Shown piece by piece: positions 37,068 to 44,818 of a DNA stretch of 64,000 nt. The notes under the pieces are model-generated. The model ran no database searches. It saw nothing but the letters and a program-made list of their open reading frames with translations, and had not been told where the DNA came from. Each line of letters begins with the position of its first letter. Position 1 is the stretch's first letter. The DNA comes from Microbacterium sp. UFMG61 (GTDB lineage Bacteria > Actinomycetota > Actinomycetes > Actinomycetales > Microbacteriaceae): contig NZ_JACAFP010000007.1 of the NCBI RefSeq assembly GCF_015354505.1, positions 37,317 through 101,316 on the forward strand. The letters are read 5' to 3'. The position numbers and the translations under genes were made by a program.

Positions 37068-37316
37068 CATCGCTGCCCCAGGACTCCGCCGCTCGCCGGC
37101 ATCGGGACATCGCCCTGTGAACCGCGCCGTCCGCCGCGCCTCGTCGCGCGCCACCCTCTGATCTGCAGCCAGATCACGGACCTCGTCGACCCGACGTCCG
37201 CCTTTCCGCGGCTCCGGTCTCGTTCCTCCCGCCGCGCTTCCTTCGTGGTCGCCCCCCGCGCCACGAAGGCTGCGGCTCCTCGACCCCATCCGCACCATTC
37301 ATCTCGAAGGACCATC
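37068..37316 (+). other. Untranslated gap with two hairpins in the GNAT/ABC locus
   Basis: This 249-base stretch holds no convincing gene. It contains TGATCTG-CAGC-CAGATCA (37159-37176) and CCTTCGTGG paired with CCACGAAGG (37240-37269, 12-base loop), the second ending 47 bases before the next GTG start. The arrangement small ORF, hairpins, structural gene resembles an attenuator, but no T-run is present. Confidence 0.4.
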
Positions 37317-37595
37317 GTGAACACCACGCTGTATCGCAGCATCACCCACCCACCGGATACCGAGGACCACCAGGTCCTCCACATCCCCGCACCCGACGAA
37401 CTGCGGCGACTCGCGCTCACCGATCGTCTCTCCCTCCGCGTCGGCCTCTGGCTGCTCCAACGCGCTCAGCGACAGCGCACTCAGCGACCGCGCACGAGGT
37501 GCTCGGCAGACCCGCTCTCGCTGGAGCGGCGGGAGCGCTCCATCACTGAGGCGCACGCCCTGCTCGCATTCGACCTGCAGCGTCAGCTGCGCTGA
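37317..37595 (+). CDS. 92-residue basic protein of unknown function
   Basis: GTG 37317 follows GAAGGA by five bases. The protein starts MNTTLYRSITHPPDTED, has a central LRRLALTDRLSLRVGLWLLQ helix and an Arg/Gln-rich segment (RAQRQRTQRPRTR), and ends in a predicted helix. No signal peptide; the central part is amphipathic and could touch membrane or nucleic acid. It ends 12 bases before the first GNAT gene, so it is very likely co-transcribed. I do not recognise the family. Confidence 0.6.
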   Translation: MNTTLYRSITHPPDTEDHQVLHIPAPDELRRLALTDRLSLRVGLWLLQRAQRQRTQRPRTRCSADPLSLERRERSITEAHALLAFDLQRQLR

Positions 37596-37607
37596 CCCGG
37601 AGGACAG

Positions 37608-38696
37608 ATGAGCATCCCACTCACAGACACCGCCACGCTGCATCCGCTCGCGCTTCCCGCACGGGCGGATGCAGCGGACGCGGGGGAATTCCGAGAGCTC
37701 TCCCGCGTCCGCAACGACGTCTACCGTTCACTCACCGGACGGACCGAGCAGGACCTCGCCCCCGAAGCACTGCTGCCGCTCCTGCGGTCACGCGCGGAGA
37801 GGACCACCGTCGTGTGGGCGCTTCGCGTCGACGGCGAGATGGTCGGACGCGCGGTCGTCGACATCCCTCACGAAGACGGATCCCGAGTCGCCATCGCCTC
37901 GGTCGAGATCCATCCGCGCGTCTGGGGCCGAGGCATCGGTTCGGCGATCGTCCCTCACATCGAAGCGGTGGCCCGCGAGCACGGACGCTCTGTGATCCAG
38001 AACTGGACGGAGCAGCAGGCGAGCTCCGGCCCCCGCATCGACGCACGGACCGGATTCGGCAGCGTGCCGGATGACCACGTCGCACGATTCCTCCGGCGAC
38101 AGGGTTTCACTCTGGAACAGGTCTATCGGGTGAGTCGACTCGATCTGACCCCTGACGCTGTGGACCGCGCGCGCCGGCTTCTGAATGAGGCTCGACGATT
38201 CTCGACGGACTACCGAGTGCTCCAGTGGATGATCCCGACCCCCGCTGAGCACCTCGACGGGTACGCGTGGCTGAAGTCACGGATGTCGACGGACGCTCCG
38301 TCCGCCGATCTCGAGACGGACGAGGAATCGTGGGATGCCGCGCGGCTGACTGCGGCAGAGGATCGCATCGCCGAGATGAGACAGACGATGCAGGTGACGG
38401 TCGCGCAGCACATCGGCACGGGCGAACTGGCCGCATTCACCGAGATCGGGATCGGTCCCGATCCGAGCGCGACGACGCATCAGCACGACACCCTCGTGCT
38501 GCGAGAGCACCGCGGGAACCGGCTCGGGCAGCTCGTGAAATGCGCAGCACTCCTGTCATGGGCCGACGCGGCGCCGGCATCGCGCGACGTCATCACGTAC
38601 AACGCCGAGGAGAACCGGCCGATGCTCTCCATCAACGAGGCGATGGGTTTCGCCCCGATCGCCTACGAAGGCGCCTGGAAGAAGGACCTGTCATGA
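37608..38696 (+). CDS. Double-GNAT acetyltransferase (first of tandem pair)
   Basis: A 362-residue protein with two GNAT domains. The N-terminal domain has the acetyl-CoA pyrophosphate loop HPRVWGRGIGS (residues 102-112); the C-terminal one has LREHRGNRLGQLVK and the late motif NAEENRPMLSINEAMGF (from residue 332). GGAGGACAG precedes the ATG. The double layout recalls mycothiol synthase MshD and aminoglycoside-type acetyltransferases, but the substrate cannot be read from sequence. ATGA overlap with the next, paralogous gene. Confidence 0.85.
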   Translation: MSIPLTDTATLHPLALPARADAADAGEFRELSRVRNDVYRSLTGRTEQDLAPEALLPLLRSRAERTTVVWALRVDGEMVGRAVVDIPHEDGSRVAIASVEIHPRVWGRGIGSAIVPHIEAVAREHGRSVIQNWTEQQASSGPRIDARTGFGSVPDDHVARFLRRQGFTLEQVYRVSRLDLTPDAVDRARRLLNEARRFSTDYRVLQWMIPTPAEHLDGYAWLKSRMSTDAPSADLETDEESWDAARLTAAEDRIAEMRQTMQVTVAQHIGTGELAAFTEIGIGPDPSATTHQHDTLVLREHRGNRLGQLVKCAALLSWADAAPASRDVITYNAEENRPMLSINEAMGFAPIAYEGAWKKDLS

Positions 38697-39772
38697 CGAC
38701 GATCACCCTGACGATCACCCCTCTCATCGTCCCGGCTGCGCTCGAGGACGACGACGGAGCGGAGTTCCGCGCGTACGGCGAGCTGAACCGGCTGATCTGC
38801 GATGAAGCGGTCGGCTTGCCGGACATCGCGCCCGATGCCGCACAACTGCTGGCTTCGTGGCGGGATCCCACCGACACCCTGTGCACAGGCTTCGTCGCGC
38901 GACATGGTGACGAGATCGTGGGGATGATCACGATCGACTACCCCCAGGAGGAGGACGCGCAGGCGGCAGAGGTCGACCTGATGGTCCCGGCGCGGCACTG
39001 GGGCCGAGGGGTCGAGGATGCGCTGCTGTCGCTCGCCGAATCCGAGGCGCTCTCTCACGGTCGCTCGCTCGTGCAGACCTGGACGCTGCACCGACCGCTC
39101 GAGGCAGAGCGCATGATCGCACCGCGGACGGGGTGGGGACGAATCCCCGCGACGGCTCTCTCGGACGTCCTCACAGCGCGGGGCTATGACTTCGAGCAGG
39201 TCGAGCGGAACAGCGAGTTCGATCTCAGGTCCGACCCTGGGCCGGTGCGTGCCGCCCTGGAGTCCGCAGAGGCGGCAGCCGGAGCCGACTACCGAGTGCT
39301 GCAGTGGATGGCGCCGACCCCGCCGATGTACAGGGACGGCTACGCGGCAATTCTGGCTCGCTTGTCGACCGATGCTCCGAGCGGTGACATGGACTTCGTC
39401 GCCGAGGTGTGGGACGCCGATCGTGTCGTCCGACGCGAACGACGACTGACGGGCGCCGGTCAGGCACTGTCCGTCGTGGCCGTGGAGCATGTGCCGAGTG
39501 GCACGATCGTCGCCTACAACGAGCTGCTCGTCGGTGCCGATCGCACGAGCATCACGCACCAGTTGGGGACGCTCGTCTCGAGCGATCATCGCGGGCGCCG
39601 TCTGGGCACCATCGTCAAGTGCGCGAACCTCCTGCAGTGGCGGGAGAGCATGCCGCTGTCGCCGGCGGTATCGACGTTCAACGCCGAGGAGAACCGTCCG
39701 ATGCTGAGCATCAATGAAGCGCTCGGTTTCCGTGCAGTGTCGTACGCCGGCGCCTGGCAGAAGCGACTCTGA
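38693..39772 (+). CDS. Double-GNAT acetyltransferase (second of tandem pair)
   Basis: A 359-residue paralogue of the preceding protein. N-terminal domain: VPARHWGRGVEDALL, in which the Gly-x-Gly loop has become GVE, so acetyl-CoA binding there may be weakened. C-terminal domain: SDHRGRRLGTIVKCA and NAEENRPMLSINEALGF, intact. Both paralogues share an interdomain block (DYRVLQWM-P-TP). The pair probably arose by tandem duplication and then diverged. Its stop lies 88 bases before the ABC ATPase gene. Confidence 0.85.
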   Translation: MTTITLTITPLIVPAALEDDDGAEFRAYGELNRLICDEAVGLPDIAPDAAQLLASWRDPTDTLCTGFVARHGDEIVGMITIDYPQEEDAQAAEVDLMVPARHWGRGVEDALLSLAESEALSHGRSLVQTWTLHRPLEAERMIAPRTGWGRIPATALSDVLTARGYDFEQVERNSEFDLRSDPGPVRAALESAEAAAGADYRVLQWMAPTPPMYRDGYAAILARLSTDAPSGDMDFVAEVWDADRVVRRERRLTGAGQALSVVAVEHVPSGTIVAYNELLVGADRTSITHQLGTLVSSDHRGRRLGTIVKCANLLQWRESMPLSPAVSTFNAEENRPMLSINEALGFRAVSYAGAWQKRL

Positions 39773-39780
39773 AGGATCAT

Positions 39781-39820
39781 CCGATCGGTGTATCCCGCAG
39801 GTGTGGGATACACCGATCGG
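39781..39820. promoter_or_regulatory. 16-bp perfect inverted repeat before the ABC transporter genes
   Basis: CCGATCGGTGTATCCC (39781-39796) is followed after eight bases by its exact complement GGGATACACCGATCGG (39805-39820). A further CACCGATCG copy lies at 39828-39836. It begins 8 bases after the second GNAT stop and ends 40 bases before the ATPase start. It can be an operator (TGTATCCC-n8-GGGATACA core) or a transcript hairpin; there is no T-run, and the flanking half-site favours an operator. Confidence 0.65.
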
Positions 39821-39860
39821 CCGATGCACCGATCGTGGCCCCCGAGCGAGGCTGGACAGC

Positions 39861-40556
39861 ATGAACGCATCCGTGCTCGAAGCCCGACACCTCACCAAGT
39901 CCTACGGCACCACCCACGCACTCGCCGGAGTGGACCTCACGATCCTGCGCGGCGAATCCGTCGCGATCATGGGCGCATCCGGCTCCGGCAAGACCACCCT
40001 GCTGCATGTGCTCGCCGGCATCATCACCCCGGATTCGGGATCCGTCAGCTTCCAGCCGTCCGCAGGAGGCCCGGTCGACGTGGCCGCTCTCGGCGAGTCC
40101 GCCCGATCGCGGCTCCGTCGTGAGCGGTTCGGATTCGTCTTCCAGCAGGGGCTGCTGATCCCCGAGCTCACCGCCGTCGAGAACGTCGCGCTCGCGTCGA
40201 TGATCAACGGGGTGACTCGATCGGATGCCGTCGCCCACGCCGCATCCTGGCTCGCCGCGCTCGGACTCGCCGGACTGGAGGACCGCCGGATCGGGGAACT
40301 GTCCGGCGGTCAGGCGCAGCGCGTCGCGATCGCGCGAGCACAGGCGACAGGCGCAGACCTGGTGTTCGCCGATGAGCCGACCGGCGCACTCGATTCGACC
40401 ACCTCGCACGAGGTCATGGACGCCCTGCTGTGGTCGACGACCGGACAGGGCCGCACGCTTCTCGTGGTCACGCACGACCCCGAGGTCGCTGCCCGGTGCT
40501 CACGCACGGTCGCTGTGCGCGACGGTCGGATCATCGGGACCGAGGTCTCCGCGTGA
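39861..40556 (+). CDS. ABC transporter ATP-binding protein (MacB/LolD type)
   Basis: A 231-residue ATPase: Walker A MGASGSGKTTLLHVLAGI, Q-loop FVFQQGLLIPELTAVENVAL, signature LSGGQAQRVAIARA, Walker B LVFADEPTGALDS and switch His in VVTHDPEVAARC. This subclass pairs with FtsX-like permeases in export or mechanotransmission. Its stop overlaps the permease start (GTGA). It lies directly after the tandem acetyltransferases and the 16-bp inverted repeat. Confidence 0.93.
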   Translation: MNASVLEARHLTKSYGTTHALAGVDLTILRGESVAIMGASGSGKTTLLHVLAGIITPDSGSVSFQPSAGGPVDVAALGESARSRLRRERFGFVFQQGLLIPELTAVENVALASMINGVTRSDAVAHAASWLAALGLAGLEDRRIGELSGGQAQRVAIARAQATGADLVFADEPTGALDSTTSHEVMDALLWSTTGQGRTLLVVTHDPEVAARCSRTVAVRDGRIIGTEVSA

Positions 40557-41875
40557 ACGCCCAGACCCTCGCCCTGCTCTTCCGTCCGGCAAAGGATCAG
40601 AGCTCCGTACTGCTCCTCCCCGTCGTCGCCTTCGCCATCGTGACCGCCCTTGTGATGACCGTGGTCGGGGGCGCTCAGTCGTTCTGGGCCTGGACCGATC
40701 CGGAGGCACCGATCTACCAGGCGCTCGCAGCGATCGCGCTCGTGCTTCTGGTGGTGCCGCTGATGAATCTCGGCGGAGCCGCCGCACGCCTCTCCGCACG
40801 CCGGCGCGACGAACGACTCTCGACGCTGCGGCTTCTGGGAGTCACGCCTGCCGGGGTCACCGTCATGACCGTTATCGAGTCCGTCCTGGTGGCAGCCACC
40901 GGGGCGTTCATCGGCGCGCTCGGCCATCTGGCGATATCTCCTCTGATCGGAATGATCCCCTTCCGCGGGGCGCCGCTCGGGATGAGCGCGGTCCTCCTCT
41001 CACCGATCAACGGTGCCGCTGTGGTGCTCCTCGTCCTCCTCCTCGCCGCGGCCAGCGCGGTCCTGGGCCTCCGCCGGGTGATCATCTCGCCGCTCGGGGT
41101 GCGTCTTCGCACCACGGCCTCGCCTGTGCACTGGCTCAGGGTGGTCGCCGGGGTGGCGGTGCTCGCGGGCATCTTCGTGATGATGAAGGTCTTCCCGTCG
41201 GTCGCCGACCTCGCGGTGACGATCGTGGTGCTCGCCGCGCTCTTCGGCGTCGCTCTCGCCGTACTCAACGTCATCGGCCCCTGGGTGCTGAAAGTCGAGG
41301 CGTCGCGACATCTTCGCCGAGCTCAGCAGCCCGCAGGCCTGCTCGCAGCACGCATGGTGCTCGACTCGCCGAAGGCGTCATGGCGCCAGGTCAGCGGAGT
41401 CGCGATGACCAGCTTCATCGCGGTGTTCGCGGGCACCGGCGTCTCCCTTCTGAACGTGATGTCCGCCGGAGACCTGAACGACGCCGACGCGGCTCTCGCG
41501 GCCGACATCGGCACGGGCCTCACCATCACGCTCATCGCGTCGTTCCTCATGGTCGCGGCATCGGTCGGCGTGAACCAGGCGGCCTCCGTGCTCGATCAGC
41601 GCGACCTGCACAGCAGCCTGCATCGCCTGGGGATGCCGATGGAGACCGTGCACACCGCACGTCGGCGGGCGATCATGTCACCTCTGCTCACCGTCTCGAT
41701 CGGCTCCGCCCTGTGCGCGGGAGTTCTCGTGTTCCCTCTGCTGGGGATGGCGCTGATGACGGCGCCCGAGTCGCTGCTCACGATCGGGATCGTGCTCGTC
41801 CTGGGTATCGGCATCGTCTGGTCGAGTACTCAGGCGACCAGGCCGCTGCTCGCGCGTGCGTTCCAGGAGGGGTGA
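40553..41875 (+). CDS. FtsX-like ABC transporter permease
   Basis: A 440-residue membrane protein beginning VNAQTLALLFRPAKDQ. It has two FtsX-like blocks, each with several helices: the first with RRRDERLSTLRLLGVTPAGV near residue 85, the second with LDQRDLHSSLHRLGMPMETV near 360. About ten helices in total, without a large extracellular MacB domain, as in BceB/VraG-like or actinobacterial drug-export permeases. It works with the preceding ATPase. Substrate unknown; export of an acetylated or toxic compound is a guess from context. Confidence 0.88.
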   Translation: MNAQTLALLFRPAKDQSSVLLLPVVAFAIVTALVMTVVGGAQSFWAWTDPEAPIYQALAAIALVLLVVPLMNLGGAAARLSARRRDERLSTLRLLGVTPAGVTVMTVIESVLVAATGAFIGALGHLAISPLIGMIPFRGAPLGMSAVLLSPINGAAVVLLVLLLAAASAVLGLRRVIISPLGVRLRTTASPVHWLRVVAGVAVLAGIFVMMKVFPSVADLAVTIVVLAALFGVALAVLNVIGPWVLKVEASRHLRRAQQPAGLLAARMVLDSPKASWRQVSGVAMTSFIAVFAGTGVSLLNVMSAGDLNDADAALAADIGTGLTITLIASFLMVAASVGVNQAASVLDQRDLHSSLHRLGMPMETVHTARRRAIMSPLLTVSIGSALCAGVLVFPLLGMALMTAPESLLTIGIVLVLGIGIVWSSTQATRPLLARAFQEG

Positions 41876-41882
41876 GACGATG

Positions 41883-42746
41883 TCAGCGGCGGCGCTGACA
41901 CCGCGGGCAGAAGTGGCTCGAACGATTCATGAATGCCTCGCGTCGGATCAGCCCGCCGCACCGGGGGCAGGGTTGTCCACCGCGCCCGTACGCGTTCAGC
42001 GAGTGGGCGAAGTAGCCGGCCTGGCCGTTGACGTTCACATACTGCGCGTCGAAGCTCGTGCCGCCTTCGGCCAGGGCTTTCGCGAGGACCGACCTGACTT
42101 CGGCGAGGAGCCTCATCACTGCGGGGGTCGAGAGCGTGCTCGCCGTGGTCTCGGGATGGATGCGCGCCGCCCAGAGCGACTCGTCAGCATAGATGTTGCC
42201 GACCCCGCTGATCACCTGCTGGTCGAGCAGCACCCTCTTGATCGCGCTTCCTCGACGGCGCGACGCCTCTCGGAACGCGGCGTCGTCGAAGAACGTGTCG
42301 AGCGGATCCCGTGCGATGTGCACGACCTGGGTCGGGATCCGCGAGGGACCGTCCGGAACCAGTCGGTCCACGGCGAGCGATCCGAACGTGCGCTGGTCCG
42401 CGAAGACCACGGCGAGCTCCCCGTGCTGAGGATGCTCGACGGTCACGCGGATCCTCTCATGTCGCTCCGCTGCGGCATCCGGGGCCCGGAGCAGCATCTG
42501 CCCGCTCATGCCCAGGTGCGCGATGAGCGCGGATTCATCGTCATCGAGCGGCAACCAGAGGAACTTGCCGCGACGTACGGCGTCAGTGAACCTGCGACCT
42601 TCGAGCCGGGCGACGAAGTCCGCCGCGCCCGCCGGATGCCGGGTGAGCGCACGTTCGTCGAACACGCTGACCCCTGTGATCACCGACCCGGTGGTCGCCG
42701 GAGCGAGTCCCGTCCGCACGACCTCGACTTCGGGGAGTTCAGGCAC
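41883..42746 (-). CDS. mutM: Formamidopyrimidine-DNA glycosylase
   Basis: Removes oxidised purines such as 8-oxoguanine. The 287-residue protein has the catalytic N-terminus [13 protein letters not shown], a helix-two-turn-helix with [14 protein letters not shown], and a C-terminal zinc finger [13 protein letters not shown] with CPRCQ. All are intact. It overlaps rnc by eight bases on the same strand. Confidence 0.95.
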   Translation of the reverse strand: MPELPEVEVVRTGLAPATTGSVITGVSVFDERALTRHPAGAADFVARLEGRRFTDAVRRGKFLWLPLDDDESALIAHLGMSGQMLLRAPDAAAERHERIRVTVEHPQHGELAVVFADQRTFGSLAVDRLVPDGPSRIPTQVVHIARDPLDTFFDDAAFREASRRRGSAIKRVLLDQQVISGVGNIYADESLWAARIHPETTASTLSTPAVMRLLAEVRSVLAKALAEGGTSFDAQYVNVNGQAGYFAHSLNAYGRGGQPCPRCGGLIRREAFMNRSSHFCPRCQRRR

Positions 42747-43431
42747 GTTCGTCGAGGACGCGCCAGGCGCTGAGCGCGGCTGCCATCTCGGCCGTCTTCT
42801 TGCTGCTGCCCTTGCCGGTCATCGTCAGGTCTCCGACAACCACGGTCGCAATGAATCGGCGGTCGTGGTCAGGGCCGCTGGCCTCGACCGAGTACTGCGG
42901 CGGTGTGGCGCCCTGACGCGCGGCGAGCTCCTGCAGACTCGTCTTCGGATCCATCGCGGCGCCGTAGCGCTCGGGGTCCGCGAGCAGCGGCTTCGTCAGA
43001 CGAAGGACCAGTTCGGTCGCAGCCTCGGGTCCCGCAGACAGATAGGTCGCGCCGATCACGGCTTCCATCGTGTCGGCAAGGATCGAGTCCTTGTCGCGAC
43101 CGCCGGTCTGCTCTTCTCCACGACCGAGTCGCAGGTGACTTCCCAGACCGATGCCGCGCGCGACCTCGGCGAGAGCGACCGTCGACACGACGCTCGCACG
43201 CCGTTTCGCCAGGGATCCCTCATCGAGCTCAGGATGGGTCGTGAACAGCATGACGGTGACCGCCTGGCCGAGCACCGAGTCTCCGAGGAACTCCAGCCGC
43301 TCGTTGTGCGGGATCGCACCATGCTCATACGCGTAGGAGCGATGCGTCAGCGCCAACTCCAGAAGCTCCGCGTCGATATCGACGCGGAGCTTCTCGGGGA
43401 GAGGTCGCGTCGTTCCGTCGACCCCTGTCAC
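42739..43431 (-). CDS. rnc: Ribonuclease III
   Basis: A 230-residue double-strand-specific RNase. The catalytic signature is [13 protein letters not shown] near residue 43, with the second acidic pair in [12 protein letters not shown]; the C-terminal dsRNA-binding domain includes [10 protein letters not shown] and [21 protein letters not shown] 43431 is chosen; the frame is open upstream through rpmF but without homology. Order yceD-rpmF-rnc-mutM is conserved. Confidence 0.94.
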   Translation of the reverse strand: MTGVDGTTRPLPEKLRVDIDAELLELALTHRSYAYEHGAIPHNERLEFLGDSVLGQAVTVMLFTTHPELDEGSLAKRRASVVSTVALAEVARGIGLGSHLRLGRGEEQTGGRDKDSILADTMEAVIGATYLSAGPEAATELVLRLTKPLLADPERYGAAMDPKTSLQELAARQGATPPQYSVEASGPDHDRRFIATVVVGDLTMTGKGSSKKTAEMAAALSAWRVLDERA

Positions 43432-43448
43432 AACTCTGATGTCGCGAC

Positions 43449-43658
43449 TCAGACGTCGGCGACCTTGCGGCCCTTGTACTCGAGGAACAGCTCGGTGCCC
43501 TGCGAGTCGGTGACGACCTTCGCCTGGTGAGGACGGCTGTAGACGACCTTGCCGTTCTCGATGGTCTTGACGAGCGCGGGGGCTTCGGCCTTCCACTGCG
43601 CGCGGCGCGAGCGGGTGTTCGAACGGGAGACCTTGCGCTTCGGGGGGTTACCAGCCAT
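43449..43658 (-). CDS. rpmF: 50S ribosomal protein L32
   Basis: A 69-residue L32: [20 protein letters not shown] followed by [16 protein letters not shown]. It lacks the four zinc-ligand cysteines, so it is the zinc-independent form. AGAGAG precedes the ATG. It starts two bases after the yceD stop, the usual pairing. Confidence 0.94.
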   Translation of the reverse strand: MAGNPPKRKVSRSNTRSRRAQWKAEAPALVKTIENGKVVYSRPHQAKVVTDSQGTELFLEYKGRKVADV

Positions 43659-43660
43659 GA

Positions 43661-44224
43661 CTAGCTCTCTTCTTTCTCGGCGGCGCGGCTCTCTGCCTTG
43701 CCGTCTTGGTCTGTGATGTTCTGGAGCGCGCTCCACCGCGGATCGATGGGAGCGGCCTGCTCCGTTCCGGTGCTCTCGGTCAGACGTTCGCCTGTAACCG
43801 GGTCGAGCCCGAGGCAATCCGGCTGACACACCGGCTGAAATGGAAGCGACAATACGGCCGCATCCCTGACAAGAGTTTCAAGATCCACGTGGTCGTCTTG
43901 AACCTCGAAGTCAGTTTCTTCCTCACCAGGATACGCGAAAAGCTCCTGGAACTCGACTTCGACGGGCCGAGCGATGTCGATCAGGCATCTGCCGCACACT
44001 CCGGAGTACTCGGCATCGACCGTTCCGGACACCAGAATGCCCTCGTGGACCGACTCCAGGCGCACATCGAAGTCGAGCTGAGACCCGGCCTCGTAGGACA
44101 CGATCCCCTCGCCCCAGGCCTCGGGCAGCGTCACTGTGAAGTCATGCTCGCGCATCTCCCCCGGCTTGCGGACGATGTCACGGACAGGGAGGACGAAGGG
44201 GCCATTGAGTCGGGAACGCACCAC
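43661..44224 (-). CDS. yceD: YceD (DUF177) family protein
   Basis: A 187-residue protein of the YceD family, linked to 23S rRNA accumulation and always next to rpmF. Characteristic parts are SGVCGRCLIDIARPVEVEF and VCQPDCLGLDPVTG, giving two cysteine pairs. The acidic C-terminus is species-specific. GTG start at 44224. Confidence 0.9.
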   Translation of the reverse strand: MVRSRLNGPFVLPVRDIVRKPGEMREHDFTVTLPEAWGEGIVSYEAGSQLDFDVRLESVHEGILVSGTVDAEYSGVCGRCLIDIARPVEVEFQELFAYPGEEETDFEVQDDHVDLETLVRDAAVLSLPFQPVCQPDCLGLDPVTGERLTESTGTEQAAPIDPRWSALQNITDQDGKAESRAAEKEES

Positions 44225-44290
44225 GCAATGGTATCGGCTCTGCAGCCGCGATGGCTGGTTGCGCGCTGAGCGGTCCGGCCCCGATGATGC

Positions 44291-44788
44291 TCAGATGCCG
44301 CGGGAGCCCGTGTCGAGGAACGCCGCGACAGCGGGAGGCACGAACGGCGAGACGTCGCCGCCGAGCCCGGCGACCTGACGAACCAGTGAGCTCGACACGA
44401 GTGCATGCGCAGGATCCGGCAGAAGGAAGACGGTCTCGATGTCTGCGAGGTGGCGGTTCACGATGGCCATCGGCGACTCGTACGCGACATCGATCTGCGA
44501 GCGGATGCCCTTGACGAGCACCCCCGCTCCCACATCACGGGCGTAGTCGACGAGGAGGCCCATGCTCCACGATCCGATGACGACGTTGCCGTCCATGCCC
44601 TCTTCGGCGATCGACTGCTCGAGCAGTGACATGCGCTGCGCGATCGGCAGCATCGCCTGCTTGCCGGGGTTGTGCACGACGAGCACATGAAGCTCGTCAT
44701 ACAGTTTCGCCGCGCGACGGATCACGTCGAGGTGACCCAGGGTCGGCGGATCGAACGAACCCGGGACGACGGCGATCCGACTGCTCAT
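44291..44788 (-). CDS. coaD: Phosphopantetheine adenylyltransferase
   Basis: A 165-residue nucleotidyltransferase for the fourth step of coenzyme A synthesis. Conserved parts: [20 protein letters not shown] (the HxGH-like site), [16 protein letters not shown], and [20 protein letters not shown]. Complete and of normal length. Lies between recG and yceD on the same strand. Confidence 0.95.
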   Translation of the reverse strand: MSSRIAVVPGSFDPPTLGHLDVIRRAAKLYDELHVLVVHNPGKQAMLPIAQRMSLLEQSIAEEGMDGNVVIGSWSMGLLVDYARDVGAGVLVKGIRSQIDVAYESPMAIVNRHLADIETVFLLPDPAHALVSSSLVRQVAGLGGDVSPFVPPAVAAFLDTGSRGI

Positions 44789-44818
44789 GCCCCCAGCCTA
44801 AAGCACACGTGGAGCGCG

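Noticed and set aside
37117-37161. A 14-codon GTG ORF after the small ORF
   Set aside because: No ribosome binding site and no distinctive composition.
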